Positions 1-6,355 of a stretch of 10,770 nucleotides of DNA are shown one piece after another. This stretch comes from Verrucomicrobiota bacterium (GTDB lineage: Bacteria > Verrucomicrobiota > Verrucomicrobiia > Chthoniobacterales > UBA10450): contig QHRI01000075.1 of assembly GCA_003221375.1 (NCBI GenBank), forward strand, positions 1-10,770, read 5' to 3'. Position 1 is the stretch's first letter. Each line of letters starts with the position of its first letter. Both the position numbers and the translations under genes were made by a program. The notes beneath the pieces are model-generated. The model did not search any database. It worked only from the letters and a program-made list of their open reading frames with translations, and was not told the origin of the DNA.

Positions 1-2
1 AG

Positions 3-707
3 AAAGATTTGCGCGACGGGCTGCGCAAGACTTCGTACGCAATCTCGACGGACGAAACTCGCTACGTCCTCAACGGGGTTCTTTTCAGTTTTAAGGACAA
101 CAAGCTGACGCTGGTGGCGACCGATGGGCGTCGACTCGCTATGGGCGAAATCGAACTGGAATTCCCGCGCAGCCATGAAGCTGACTTAATTATCCCGACG
201 AAAGCGGTGACAGAATTGCAACGCCTGCTTGCAGATGATGGCGAAATCAAGGTCAGCATGGGCAGCGGGCAGATCGCATTCGACCTCAATAAAACGCTGC
301 TCGTCTCGAAATTGATCGAAGGCAATTACCCAAACTATCGCCAGGTCATTCCATCAGAGGCAAAAGAGCGGATAAAACTCGAGCGGGAAACATTTCTAAA
401 TTCGCTTCGACGCGTTTCCCTTCTCGCCAGCGATAAAACGCACTCGATTAAGCTGAACTTTGGCAAGAACAATATCGACATTACTGCCACCACGCCGGAG
501 GTGGGCGAAGCGAAGGAATCAATCGCCGTCGCCTACAAGGGCCGCGATTTTTCCATCGCGTTTAATCCCGAATTTCTCATGGCGCCCCTGCGCGCTCTGA
601 CAGAAGACGAAGTCTTTCTCGATCTCATCGATGAGATGAGCCCGGGCGTGTTGAAAATTCAGACACCGTTCCTCTACGTCCTGATGCCCATGCGCATCAG
701 CTCGTGA
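3..707 (+). CDS. dnaN: DNA polymerase III beta subunit (sliding clamp), 5'-truncated
   Basis: The ring-shaped clamp that tethers the replicative polymerase to DNA. 234 residues are visible in an open frame running off the left edge. Roughly the first 130 residues of a normal clamp of about 370 are missing, so the TTG at position 9 is not the true start. The visible part covers clamp domains 2 and 3. Family hallmarks are the stretch 'TRYVLNGVLF' followed by 'VATDGRRLAMG' near the start, 'LIEGNYPNYRQVIP' in the middle, and the C-terminal 'YVLMPMRISS', which matches the conserved MPMR tail lining the client-peptide pocket. The stop is TGA at 705-707. The gene converges on the M50 protease gene, with hairpins in the 126-bp gap. 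Recognition is by family sequence; nothing looks unusual. Confidence 0.97.
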   Translation, partial: KDLRDGLRKTSYAISTDETRYVLNGVLFSFKDNKLTLVATDGRRLAMGEIELEFPRSHEADLIIPTKAVTELQRLLADDGEIKVSMGSGQIAFDLNKTLLVSKLIEGNYPNYRQVIPSEAKERIKLERETFLNSLRRVSLLASDKTHSIKLNFGKNNIDITATTPEVGEAKESIAVAYKGRDFSIAFNPEFLMAPLRALTEDEVFLDLIDEMSPGVLKIQTPFLYVLMPMRISS

Positions 708-727
708 GAGCGACTCCCTAAGTTTTG

Positions 728-797
728 TAGCCACCGGCCTGTGGCCGGTCCGCTTTGGGGTGCCTTTTCGCATCAGGTAGACGGCCCGCAGGGCCGT
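728..797. repeat. Pair of short GC-rich hairpins in a convergent gap (REP-like)
   Basis: The gap between dnaN and the protease gene holds two perfect 7-bp hairpins with 3-base loops: accggcc/ggccggt (733-739 and 743-749, loop TGT) and acggccc/gggccgt (781-787 and 791-797, loop GCA). The element opens with gtagccac (728-735, with one more c), the same word that begins the palindrome at 3165. No T-run follows, so it is not a classic intrinsic terminator. It may still act as a bidirectional terminator or 3'-end stabiliser (inference). Confidence 0.6.
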
Positions 798-833
798 GAC
801 CACAGCAGCTGTTGTTTACCGATTCGCTCTGGT

Positions 834-1916
834 TTACAAAACCCGCCGTTGCGGCATCGCGGATTGCACCATCATTAGCTCGGTCACGTTCTCCGGCGTA
901 AGTAAACCGACCAGGCGCTTCATGCGATCCAACACAGGCACTGCCGGGCAATTGCATTCCTGCATGATACGGAATGCATCCTCGAAGCGCGTACCGGTGG
1001 TCACCGTAGGAATATCCCGTCGCATCACGTCGCCCACGCGAATCGCGGGATCGTTCTTGCGCAGAGCAGCAATGAGATCTTGGCGCGTCAATAAACCGGC
1101 GACGGTGCCGGCGTCATCGACGACAGGAAAATCGTGTTGCGAAGTCGCAAGCAACGCGTCCACCGCTTCGTGCAAGCTGGCGTCTTCCGAGAGTGTCCGA
1201 AACTCTCGCACCATCGCACTGGAGACCGGGAATCGGCGTGAGACATCTTTCATTTGCGCCAGGGCCGCTTCCTGCGATGCGCCAATGTAGACGAAAAGCG
1301 CGATGAATAGCAGGAATGGATTCCATAGCAACCCAATGAACCCAAAGACGAATGCAAAACCCTGGCCGACGTTGGCGGCAACCTGTGTGGCGCGCGCATA
1401 GCTCATCCGCGTCGCCAGAAGCGCACGCAGCACGCGGCCTCCGTCCATTGGAAAGGCAGGCAGCAAATTAAAAAGCACCAGCATGATGTTAATCGTCAGC
1501 AACTGCGCAACGAGACCGCCACCTTCAACTGCGGCAGGATTAAGCAGGGCTTGGAATCCTCCGGCCACAAACAGACCAAGCGCAATCACCACATTCACCA
1601 AGGGCCCGGCCACCGCGATAATCAATTCCTGCACGGGCTCCTCCGGCATGCGTTCCAGTCGCGCCACGCCGCCAATCGGCAGCAACGTAATGTCCGGCGT
1701 GTTGATCCCGAAGGCCTTCGCAGCGAACGCGTGCCCGAATTCGTGTAAAACCACGCAAAGAAACAGCAGTAAAACAAATATCACGCGGCTCGCTGCCACC
1801 GCGGAACCGCCGTGCGCGTAATAACCGAAAGCCAGCCAGGCAATCAGCAGCAGGAACGTAATATGAATCCGCAATTGAATGCCTGCGATGCGGAAGATAG
1901 GCAGGGACCAGCTCAT
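834..1916 (-). CDS. Site-2-type membrane zinc metalloprotease (M50) with two CBS domains
   Basis: An integral-membrane zinc protease of the M50 family, which cuts substrates within or near the membrane. It has 360 residues. The zinc/catalytic motif HEFGH is at residues 58-62 inside a hydrophobic segment. The second hallmark, NLLPAFPMDGGR, is at 150-161 and supplies the third zinc ligand (Asp158). Hydrophobic segments lie at about 17-33, 45-62, 98-120, 135-155 and 183-215. The C-terminal part (about 225-345) holds a tandem CBS pair ('DFPVVDDAGTVAGLLT' and 'CPAVPVLDRMKRLVGLLT'), a cytosolic module that usually binds adenine nucleotides. No PDZ domain is visible, so this is the CBS-containing subtype (archaeal S2P and Rip3-like), not RseP. 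The substrate cannot be inferred. The gene is divergent from the oxidoreductase; the ATG at 1914-1916 has no clear ribosome-binding site. Confidence 0.93.
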   Translation of the reverse strand: MSWSLPIFRIAGIQLRIHITFLLLIAWLAFGYYAHGGSAVAASRVIFVLLLFLCVVLHEFGHAFAAKAFGINTPDITLLPIGGVARLERMPEEPVQELIIAVAGPLVNVVIALGLFVAGGFQALLNPAAVEGGGLVAQLLTINIMLVLFNLLPAFPMDGGRVLRALLATRMSYARATQVAANVGQGFAFVFGFIGLLWNPFLLFIALFVYIGASQEAALAQMKDVSRRFPVSSAMVREFRTLSEDASLHEAVDALLATSQHDFPVVDDAGTVAGLLTRQDLIAALRKNDPAIRVGDVMRRDIPTVTTGTRFEDAFRIMQECNCPAVPVLDRMKRLVGLLTPENVTELMMVQSAMPQRRVL

Positions 1917-1978
1917 CTACGCTAATTTGCTCTCGTATTGAATCGCGCGCCAGCCGTCATTAAGGGCCAACGATCCTT

Positions 1979-2058
1979 TGTCATTCCGAGCGAAGTCGAG
2001 GAATCTCTGGATCTGATCTCGAGAAATCAGAGAGGTCTCGACTTCGCTCGACATGACA
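1979..2058. repeat. REP-like inverted repeat, copy 1
   Basis: Two 31-nt arms (1979-2009 and 2028-2058) are inverted repeats of each other with 5 mismatches. They share the invariant core GAGCGAAGTCGAG (13 nt). The 18-nt centre contains a further small stem (ctgat/atcag). The element fills the divergent gap between the protease and oxidoreductase genes, and its right end contains an ATG (2053-2055) in frame with the oxidoreductase. Confidence 0.85.
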
Positions 2059-2076
2059 AACGAAATTAAACATGGG

Positions 2077-3168
2077 ATGCAGATTTTCGACGTGGTGATC
2101 GTGGGGGGCGGCCCTGCCGGATCGACCTGTGCAGCATGTTGTGCCCTGGCTGGATTGCACACGCTTGTTCTCGAGCGGGAAAGATTTCCACGGGAAAAGG
2201 TGTGCGGCGATTGTTTGAATCCATCGTGCTGGCCTGTGCTTAAGCGTCTCGGTCTCGCACAGCAGGTTCGCGATTTGCCGCATTCCAAACTCACCTCGGT
2301 GGACTTTATCGCCATTGATGGTCGCAAAGTCAGTGTCGATCTTCCGACTGGAGACCCGCCTGGGGCAGGCGAGATTTCGGTAAAACGCAGCATTTTCGAT
2401 GATCTCCTGCTTAAGCGCGCTTGCGAACTTGGCGCGTATGTCCGCGAGCAAACAACCCTGACCGGCTTGGCGCATGATCAAGATTGGAAACTGGAAACCG
2501 CCACCCGGGAAAGTTTTCGCGCCCGGGTTTTGATCGGCGCTGATGGACGAAACTCTACAGTGGCGCGGCTGCGCAATTTACTGCCGCGGCCGGCACGCGA
2601 ACGAGTCGCATTGCAAGCACACATCCCACTTCCGCGAAATTTTGGCGAACGAATCGTGCTGCAATTTCTTCGCGAAGGTTACTCAGGTCAGGCTCCAGTA
2701 AATGAATCTGAGCTCAATCTTTGTCTCGTGGGGAGGCCACCCACTATTTCGAGACTGCGGCAATGGGCACAACGACACTTCGAAATCCCCACCAATCAAC
2801 CCTGGCGCACCATCACACCGCTCACACGCTCGGCTGTTCCCTGCGCCCGTGAAAATCTTCTTTTCATCGGCGACGCAGCACGGGTCGTAGAGCCGTTCAC
2901 TGGCGAAGGAATTTATTACGCGCTTCGCTCAGGAGAGCTCGCAGCAGGTGCGATCAGGAAAATCATCGGGGGCGAAGATCGACTATCAGCACTGCACGAG
3001 TTCGCTCGCGACTTCGCCAAAATGTATCGGGGAAGACTCTGGATTAATCGGCTGGCGCGCGATGCAGTCCTGTTGCCTCGCATCGGTTCGTTCTTTGTCC
3101 GTGCTGCGCAACTCAATCCGTTGATCTTGAAATTGCTTACAGCAAAAATTGTTTCGGCTAAGTTGTAG
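2077..3168 (+). CDS. FAD-dependent oxidoreductase, geranylgeranyl reductase family
   Basis: A flavoprotein of the GR2 superfamily (geranylgeranyl reductases and aromatic-ring monooxygenases), 363 residues from this ATG. It starts with a Rossmann dinucleotide fold, 'DVVIVGGGPAGS' (GxGxxG at about residues 10-15). Then comes 'KVCGDCLNPSC' (41-51), the Cys-Gly-Asp segment typical of geranylgeranyl reductase-like enzymes. 'GADGRNST' lies at 154-161, and the FAD-phosphate motif 'GDAARVVEPFTGEGI' at about 265-279. These show the fold but not the substrate; saturation of an isoprenoid chain (lipid or quinone) is the best guess. An in-frame ATG at 2053 would add 8 residues, but it lies inside the repeat. 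I prefer 2077 because the Rossmann strand then begins at residue 4. Neither start has a good ribosome-binding site. The TAG stop (3166-3168) lies in the palindrome shared with folD. Confidence 0.88.
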   Translation: MQIFDVVIVGGGPAGSTCAACCALAGLHTLVLERERFPREKVCGDCLNPSCWPVLKRLGLAQQVRDLPHSKLTSVDFIAIDGRKVSVDLPTGDPPGAGEISVKRSIFDDLLLKRACELGAYVREQTTLTGLAHDQDWKLETATRESFRARVLIGADGRNSTVARLRNLLPRPARERVALQAHIPLPRNFGERIVLQFLREGYSGQAPVNESELNLCLVGRPPTISRLRQWAQRHFEIPTNQPWRTITPLTRSAVPCARENLLFIGDAARVVEPFTGEGIYYALRSGELAAGAIRKIIGGEDRLSALHEFARDFAKMYRGRLWINRLARDAVLLPRIGSFFVRAAQLNPLILKLLTAKIVSAKL

Positions 3169-3215
3169 CCACGGTGGGCCGTCTGGGATGGGCGTGCCGC
3201 AGGCACCGTGGCTAC
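3165..3215. repeat. Palindromic element shared by two convergent genes
   Basis: A perfect 12-bp inverted repeat: gtagccacggtg at 3165-3176 and caccgtggctac at 3204-3215, with a 27-nt spacer. An alternative inner hairpin, gtgcc-GCA-ggcac (3194-3206), overlaps the right arm, so the two structures exclude each other. The TAG in each arm is a real stop codon: 3166-3168 for the oxidoreductase, and 3214-3212 on the minus strand for folD. The GCA-loop design matches the hairpin at 781-797. A bidirectional transcript-end structure is plausible. Confidence 0.8.
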
Positions 3216-4090
3216 AGCGATTGTCGAGCTGCTTTGACCGTGTTGGACATCAGCATCGCAATGGTCATCGGCCCAACACCGCCGGGGACCGGAGTGATCG
3301 CGCTGGCCTTCTTGGATACTTCATCAAATGCCACGTCGCCGACAAGGCGATAGCCACGCTCAGTCGCAGCGTCATCCACGCGGTTAATGCCAACATCAAT
3401 GACTACAGCGTCTTGGCGCACATGATCTATCTTCACAAATCCGGCGCGACCAATTGCGGCAATGATAATGTCGGCCGAGCGAGTAATTTCCACGAGATCA
3501 CGACTACGTGAATGCACCACGGTGACTGTGGCGTTACCTTCTGCATTTTTCTGCATCAGAAGCAGAGCCAGCGGTTTGCCCACGATCATGCTGCGGCCAA
3601 GAACCACGACGTGCGCTCCGTTGATATTGACGCTGCTTTCAATGAGCAAACGCTGCACCCCGAGGGGTGTGCATGGGACAAAACCTGTGGCATCCTCCAG
3701 CACAAGCTTTGCGACGTTTTCAGGGTGAAATCCATCCACGTCTTTTCGTGGATCAAGCGCACGAACGATTGCCGCTTCATCGATATGCACAGGCGGCGGT
3801 GATTGAACAAGAATCCCGTGAATACTCGCGTCGGCGTTCAATTGTTCGACGCGGTTGAGAAGCTCAGTCTGGGTCGTCGATGCGGGCAATTCCAGTTTCA
3901 GCGAGTGTAGCCCAAGCTCGCGACACATTTTGTCTTTTGAGCGCACATATGCGCGCGATGCCGGGTCGTCGCCGACGAGAACCACGGCAAGACCCGGCGT
4001 AATGCCTTGTGCTTTCAGTTCCGCGATCTCGCGACGAAGATCGACATAAACTTTCTCCGCGATCGCGCGCCCGTCGATTAAGTTCGGCAT
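3212..4090 (-). CDS. folD: Bifunctional methylenetetrahydrofolate dehydrogenase / methenyltetrahydrofolate cyclohydrolase
   Basis: Cytosolic enzyme interconverting 5,10-methylene-THF, 5,10-methenyl-THF and 10-formyl-THF, the one-carbon supply for purines and formyl-Met-tRNA. It is full length at 292 residues. Visible motifs are 'YVRSK' (48-52, catalytic Tyr and Lys), 'GILVQSPPP' (92-100), '[11 protein letters not shown]' (116-126, with the substrate-binding Asp119), 'GRSMIVGKP' (165-173, NADP-binding loop), 'VVHSRS' (191-196) and '[10 protein letters not shown]' (267-276). The usual 'VQLPLP' reads 'VQSPPP' here, a mild variation that keeps Gln96. The ATG at 4088-4090 has no clear ribosome-binding site, and a hairpin begins 7 nt upstream. 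The stop lies in the palindrome shared with the convergent oxidoreductase. The 117-bp gap to the upstream acyltransferase gene leaves it open whether folD is co-transcribed with it. Confidence 0.98.
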   Translation of the reverse strand: MPNLIDGRAIAEKVYVDLRREIAELKAQGITPGLAVVLVGDDPASRAYVRSKDKMCRELGLHSLKLELPASTTQTELLNRVEQLNADASIHGILVQSPPPVHIDEAAIVRALDPRKDVDGFHPENVAKLVLEDATGFVPCTPLGVQRLLIESSVNINGAHVVVLGRSMIVGKPLALLLMQKNAEGNATVTVVHSRSRDLVEITRSADIIIAAIGRAGFVKIDHVRQDAVVIDVGINRVDDAATERGYRLVGDVAFDEVSKKASAITPVPGGVGPMTIAMLMSNTVKAARQSL

Positions 4091-4096
4091 AGTGAG

Positions 4097-4114
4097 GCAG
4101 GCAATCCTGCCTGC
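4097..4114. repeat. Hairpin just upstream of the folD start
   Basis: A perfect 7-bp stem gcaggca/tgcctgc (4097-4103 and 4108-4114) with a 4-base loop ATCC. It sits 7-24 nt upstream of the folD ATG on the minus strand, where a ribosome-binding site would be expected and none is seen. It could affect folD translation, or simply be another dispersed palindrome (inference). Confidence 0.55.
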
Positions 4115-4135
4115 GAGCGTCCGGCGCGCAAGTGA

Positions 4136-4170
4136 GCATTGCTATGGCCGCGTCCCGGGACGCGCAATGC
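4136..4170. repeat. Hairpin in the gap between acyltransferase gene and folD
   Basis: Outer arms gcattgc (4136-4142) and gcaatgc (4164-4170) are perfectly complementary. They enclose, with a 1-nt overlap, a 16-bp perfect palindrome, cgcgtcccgggacgcg (4149-4164). The element lies 37 nt past the acyltransferase stop in the direction of transcription, so it could form a 3'-end stem for the ubiX-acyltransferase message. No U-tract follows on the minus strand. Confidence 0.55.
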
Positions 4171-4207
4171 AGGTCTTGCAAAGATCTCGGCGCCGGCAGA
4201 AGTAGCC

Positions 4208-4852
4208 TCAACGCATTTTAACCAGAGCCATCATGGCGTTCTGAAGGCTCAGGCGTTCAGCTTCAAATTCCTCCGGTGTACCGGTCGCCCTGGCGCGATG
4301 CACGCGGCCGAAAATCACACGCACTTTTGCAAACGGACGCGGCAAAATGAAACCATCCCAGCTATTCACCCTCCAGCAGCTGGAAAATTCCATGTTGATC
4401 GGCACGATTGCTGCACCGGTTTTTTGCGCGAGAAAAACAATGCCCGGCCCGAGCTCATAGGCTGGTCCCCGTGGACCGTCTGGCGTGATCAAAACATCGT
4501 GGCCGGTCGCGAGCACCTTCTCAAGCTCCCGCAGCGCGCTGGCACCCAGACGTGAACTGGAACCGCGCACGACATCAAAACCGAAGCGCCGCGTCAAATC
4601 GCTGATTAAGTCGCCGTCCCGACTAGCGCTGATTAGCCCAGCGCCGGGCCGTTGCGGCAGGAATTTTTTTAAAACGAATGAAATCAAAAGTAATCGGTTG
4701 TGCCAGAGCGCCGCGATGTAATTTTCCCTCACAGGTGTGCCGACAACGCCCGCCTGATCGTCGACTTCGTAACGCAGCGTACGCGCCCAAATCTGCAGCA
4801 ACCAAAATCCGAACGCGATCAACCATCGCGCAAGCCAACCTTCGATCTTCAA
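4208..4852 (-). CDS. Lysophospholipid acyltransferase-family protein (DUF374 type)
   Basis: A probable membrane-associated acyltransferase that moves a fatty acyl chain onto a lipid or lipid A-type acceptor; the acceptor is unknown. From a TTG start it is 214 residues, typical for DUF374 proteins. A hydrophobic N-terminal segment (about 7-22) probably anchors it. Conserved pieces are 'ALWHNRLL' (48-55, with the candidate catalytic His51), 'SASRDGDLI' (75-83), 'RFGFDVVRGSS' (89-99) and 'TPDGPRGP' (123-130), then 'GAAIVPI' (146-152). The start is chosen because TTG (4852-4850) overlaps the ubiX TGA stop (4851-4849) as TTGA, a translational-coupling arrangement. The open frame runs on upstream through ubiX, but that part has no family similarity and lies antiphase inside ubiX. 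The product sits in a two-gene unit with ubiX. Confidence 0.9.
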   Translation of the reverse strand: MKIEGWLARWLIAFGFWLLQIWARTLRYEVDDQAGVVGTPVRENYIAALWHNRLLLISFVLKKFLPQRPGAGLISASRDGDLISDLTRRFGFDVVRGSSSRLGASALRELEKVLATGHDVLITPDGPRGPAYELGPGIVFLAQKTGAAIVPINMEFSSCWRVNSWDGFILPRPFAKVRVIFGRVHRARATGTPEEFEAERLSLQNAMMALVKMR

Positions 4853-5418
4853 TTTTTCTTGCGTTTCCGGCTCTTTTCTCCCCAGCGATACGTGTGAGCG
4901 CTCGGCAGCCCAATTTGATCGAGAATACGCCAAACCACTGTATCCACGACTGCGGTTACCGAACCCGGACGGCTGTAGAACGAGGGAATCGCAGGCAGCA
5001 CAATCGCTCCCGCCTCGAGCAACGTCAGAACGTTGCGCGCGTGAATCAAATTCCAAGGTGTCTCCCGCGGGACGACGATCAATTTCCGGCGTTCCTTCAA
5101 GAAAACATCTGCGGCGCGCAACAGTGCGCTGTCGCTGCAGCCAGAAGCGATTCGCCCCAGCGTAGCCATCGAACAAGGGACAATCACCATCGCGTCGAAC
5201 CTCGCTGACCCGCTGACGAAGGGCACGCTCATATCATTTTCGGAGTGACGCGAAACGTTCGATGGAATCTTGAAATCATCGAGCTCGTGCTTCGCGACCT
5301 CGCCTGCAGGCGCGCTCATGACCAGGTGGACCTCGTGCGCCGCGCAATCAATCTGCGCAAGCAACCTTTGCAGATAGATTGCTCCGCTAGCGCCTGTAGC
5401 AGCAATCACCAGTTTCAT
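4849..5418 (-). CDS. ubiX: Flavin prenyltransferase UbiX
   Basis: Transfers a dimethylallyl group to FMN to make prenylated FMN, the cofactor of UbiD-family decarboxylases acting in quinone or aromatic acid metabolism. It has 189 residues, the normal size. The flavin-binding start 'ATGASGAIY' is at 7-15. 'PCSMATLGRIASG' (81-93) is the conserved phosphate/FMN loop region. 'VPRETPW' (116-122) and 'PSFYSRPGS' (145-153) correspond to the usual RETPL and PAFY.RP motifs. The C-terminus ends in a basic tail. The ATG at 5416-5418 has the best ribosome-binding site in the window, AGAAAGG (5430-5424) with 5-nt spacing. No ubiD partner lies in this window, so the pathway served cannot be named. It overlaps the downstream acyltransferase gene by 4 nt. 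Confidence 0.96.
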   Translation of the reverse strand: MKLVIAATGASGAIYLQRLLAQIDCAAHEVHLVMSAPAGEVAKHELDDFKIPSNVSRHSENDMSVPFVSGSARFDAMVIVPCSMATLGRIASGCSDSALLRAADVFLKERRKLIVVPRETPWNLIHARNVLTLLEAGAIVLPAIPSFYSRPGSVTAVVDTVVWRILDQIGLPSAHTYRWGEKSRKRKKN

Positions 5419-5423
5419 AATTG

Positions 5424-5430
5424 CCTTTCT
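5424..5430 (-). promoter_or_regulatory. Ribosome-binding site of ubiX
   Basis: On the minus strand AGAAAGG lies 5 nt before the ubiX ATG. It directly abuts the repeat half-element that begins at about 5429, so the repeat inserted or ends right at the edge of the translation signal. Confidence 0.7.
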
Positions 5431-5479
5431 GTTATTCCGAGCGGAGCGAAGCGTAGTCGAGGAATCCCGCGGAGCAACC
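5429..5479 (+). repeat. REP-like repeat, copy 2 (single arm, long variant)
   Basis: One arm only of the dispersed repeat, in the variant whose core is expanded by 10 nt (contains GAGCGGAGCGAAGCG). It matches 6215-6265 over 51 nt with 2 differences, in the same orientation. No opposite arm of the family follows. The tail carries two CCGCGG palindromes (5467-5472 and 5479-5484). Confidence 0.8.
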
Positions 5480-5496
5480 CGCGGAACGGCAGAGTA

Positions 5497-6207
5497 TCAC
5501 AACTTCGACAAATAATGTGGCAGCATGTCGCGCCAATAGTTCCAATCGTGGCCACGCCATTTTCCATCGTCGAGCCAGTGCTTGACGCTGTTGGAATTCA
5601 AAATCTCAGACAAACGATAGGATTCATGGCGTGCGTTGTCCCATTCGCCAGTGCCGAGGATGATGCCCATGTGATTGTATTTCCATGGGTCGGGTATGTT
5701 CGGCAGGTATTCGTAGGGACTGTTGAAATAAATGTTGTCGTCGTGATAGCCGTCGAAAAACGAGCTGATGTCGAAAGATCCGCTCAAGCTGATGAGATGA
5801 CTGACGGCATCTGGATGGCGGAATGCGATATTTGCCGCGTGATAGGCACCCAGACTGGCTCCGCTGACTGCCACGCGACGAGAGTTACATTCGCGGCGCG
5901 CGAGATCGAACACGTCGCGCACAATTACGTTTTCATACGCGTTATGTGTACGCATCCGATCGGCTGGATGAATCGACTTGTTGTAAAAACTTTCCAAGTC
6001 GATGGCGTCCGGACAGTAGACCGTCAATCTGCCCGCATCGACATAACCGCTCACAGAACCGACCAGACCGAAATCCTTGTTTTGGTAATAACTGCCAAAA
6101 GACGTCGGAAAGAGAATCAGCGGCAGACCGCCGCCATTTCCGAACACAAGCATCTCAAATTCGCGGCTCAACCACGGCGTGCGCCATTTGATGTAACGTT
6201 CGTTCAT
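5497..6207 (-). CDS. Alpha/beta-hydrolase, putative esterase family
   Basis: A probably cytosolic serine esterase of the broad PF00756-like group, 236 residues with no signal peptide. The nucleophile motif 'SGASLGAYHA' places Ser118 in a GxSxG elbow. The likely acid is Asp190 (in 'GTGEWDNAR') and the likely base is His220 in 'WRGHDWNYWRDMLPHYL', the C-terminal motif of this subgroup. The substrate is unknown. The ATG at 6207-6205 is chosen because everything further upstream in the frame is translated repeat DNA; a weak GGGA precedes it. The gene is bracketed by near-identical direct repeats (5429-5479 and 6215-6265) and is divergent from a second esterase gene of another subtype. Its stop lies 78 bp from the ubiX start in the same direction. 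Confidence 0.86.
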   Translation of the reverse strand: MNERYIKWRTPWLSREFEMLVFGNGGGLPLILFPTSFGSYYQNKDFGLVGSVSGYVDAGRLTVYCPDAIDLESFYNKSIHPADRMRTHNAYENVIVRDVFDLARRECNSRRVAVSGASLGAYHAANIAFRHPDAVSHLISLSGSFDISSFFDGYHDDNIYFNSPYEYLPNIPDPWKYNHMGIILGTGEWDNARHESYRLSEILNSNSVKHWLDDGKWRGHDWNYWRDMLPHYLSKL

Positions 6208-6214
6208 GTTCCCG

Positions 6215-6309
6215 CTGTCATTCCGAGCGGAGCGAAGCGTAGTCGAGGAATCCCGCGAAGCAACCGATGGGAATGCTACGGGATCTCTCGACTTCGCTCG
6301 AGACGACAG
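6215..6309. repeat. REP-like inverted repeat, copy 3
   Basis: The left arm (6215-6255) is the long variant with a 10-nt core expansion. The right arm (6279-6309) is the standard 31-nt form in inverse orientation. The arms pair over their ends and over the GAGCGAAG and GTCGAG core parts. The element occupies most of the 148-bp divergent gap between the two esterase genes and begins 8 nt upstream of the first esterase's ATG, so promoters of both genes must lie in or beside it. Confidence 0.82.
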
Positions 6310-6355
6310 GTAGGTAGACAAACTCGACATTTTCGGCGAAGCATCTCGTTTTTCG

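Noticed and set aside
92..100. FolD active-site loop reading VQSPPP (residues 95-100; coordinates here are residue numbers, gene at 3212-4090)
   Set aside because: The key Gln, Lys, Tyr and Asp are present, so this looks like ordinary family variation and not loss of function.
796..1290. Plus-strand open frame opposite the protease CBS domains
   Set aside because: Antisense shadow of a clear M50/CBS coding region, with no recognisable domain.
4853..5176. N-terminal extension of the acyltransferase to an upstream ATG
   Set aside because: This part lies out of frame inside ubiX and shows no acyltransferase similarity; the TTG at 4852 gives normal family length.
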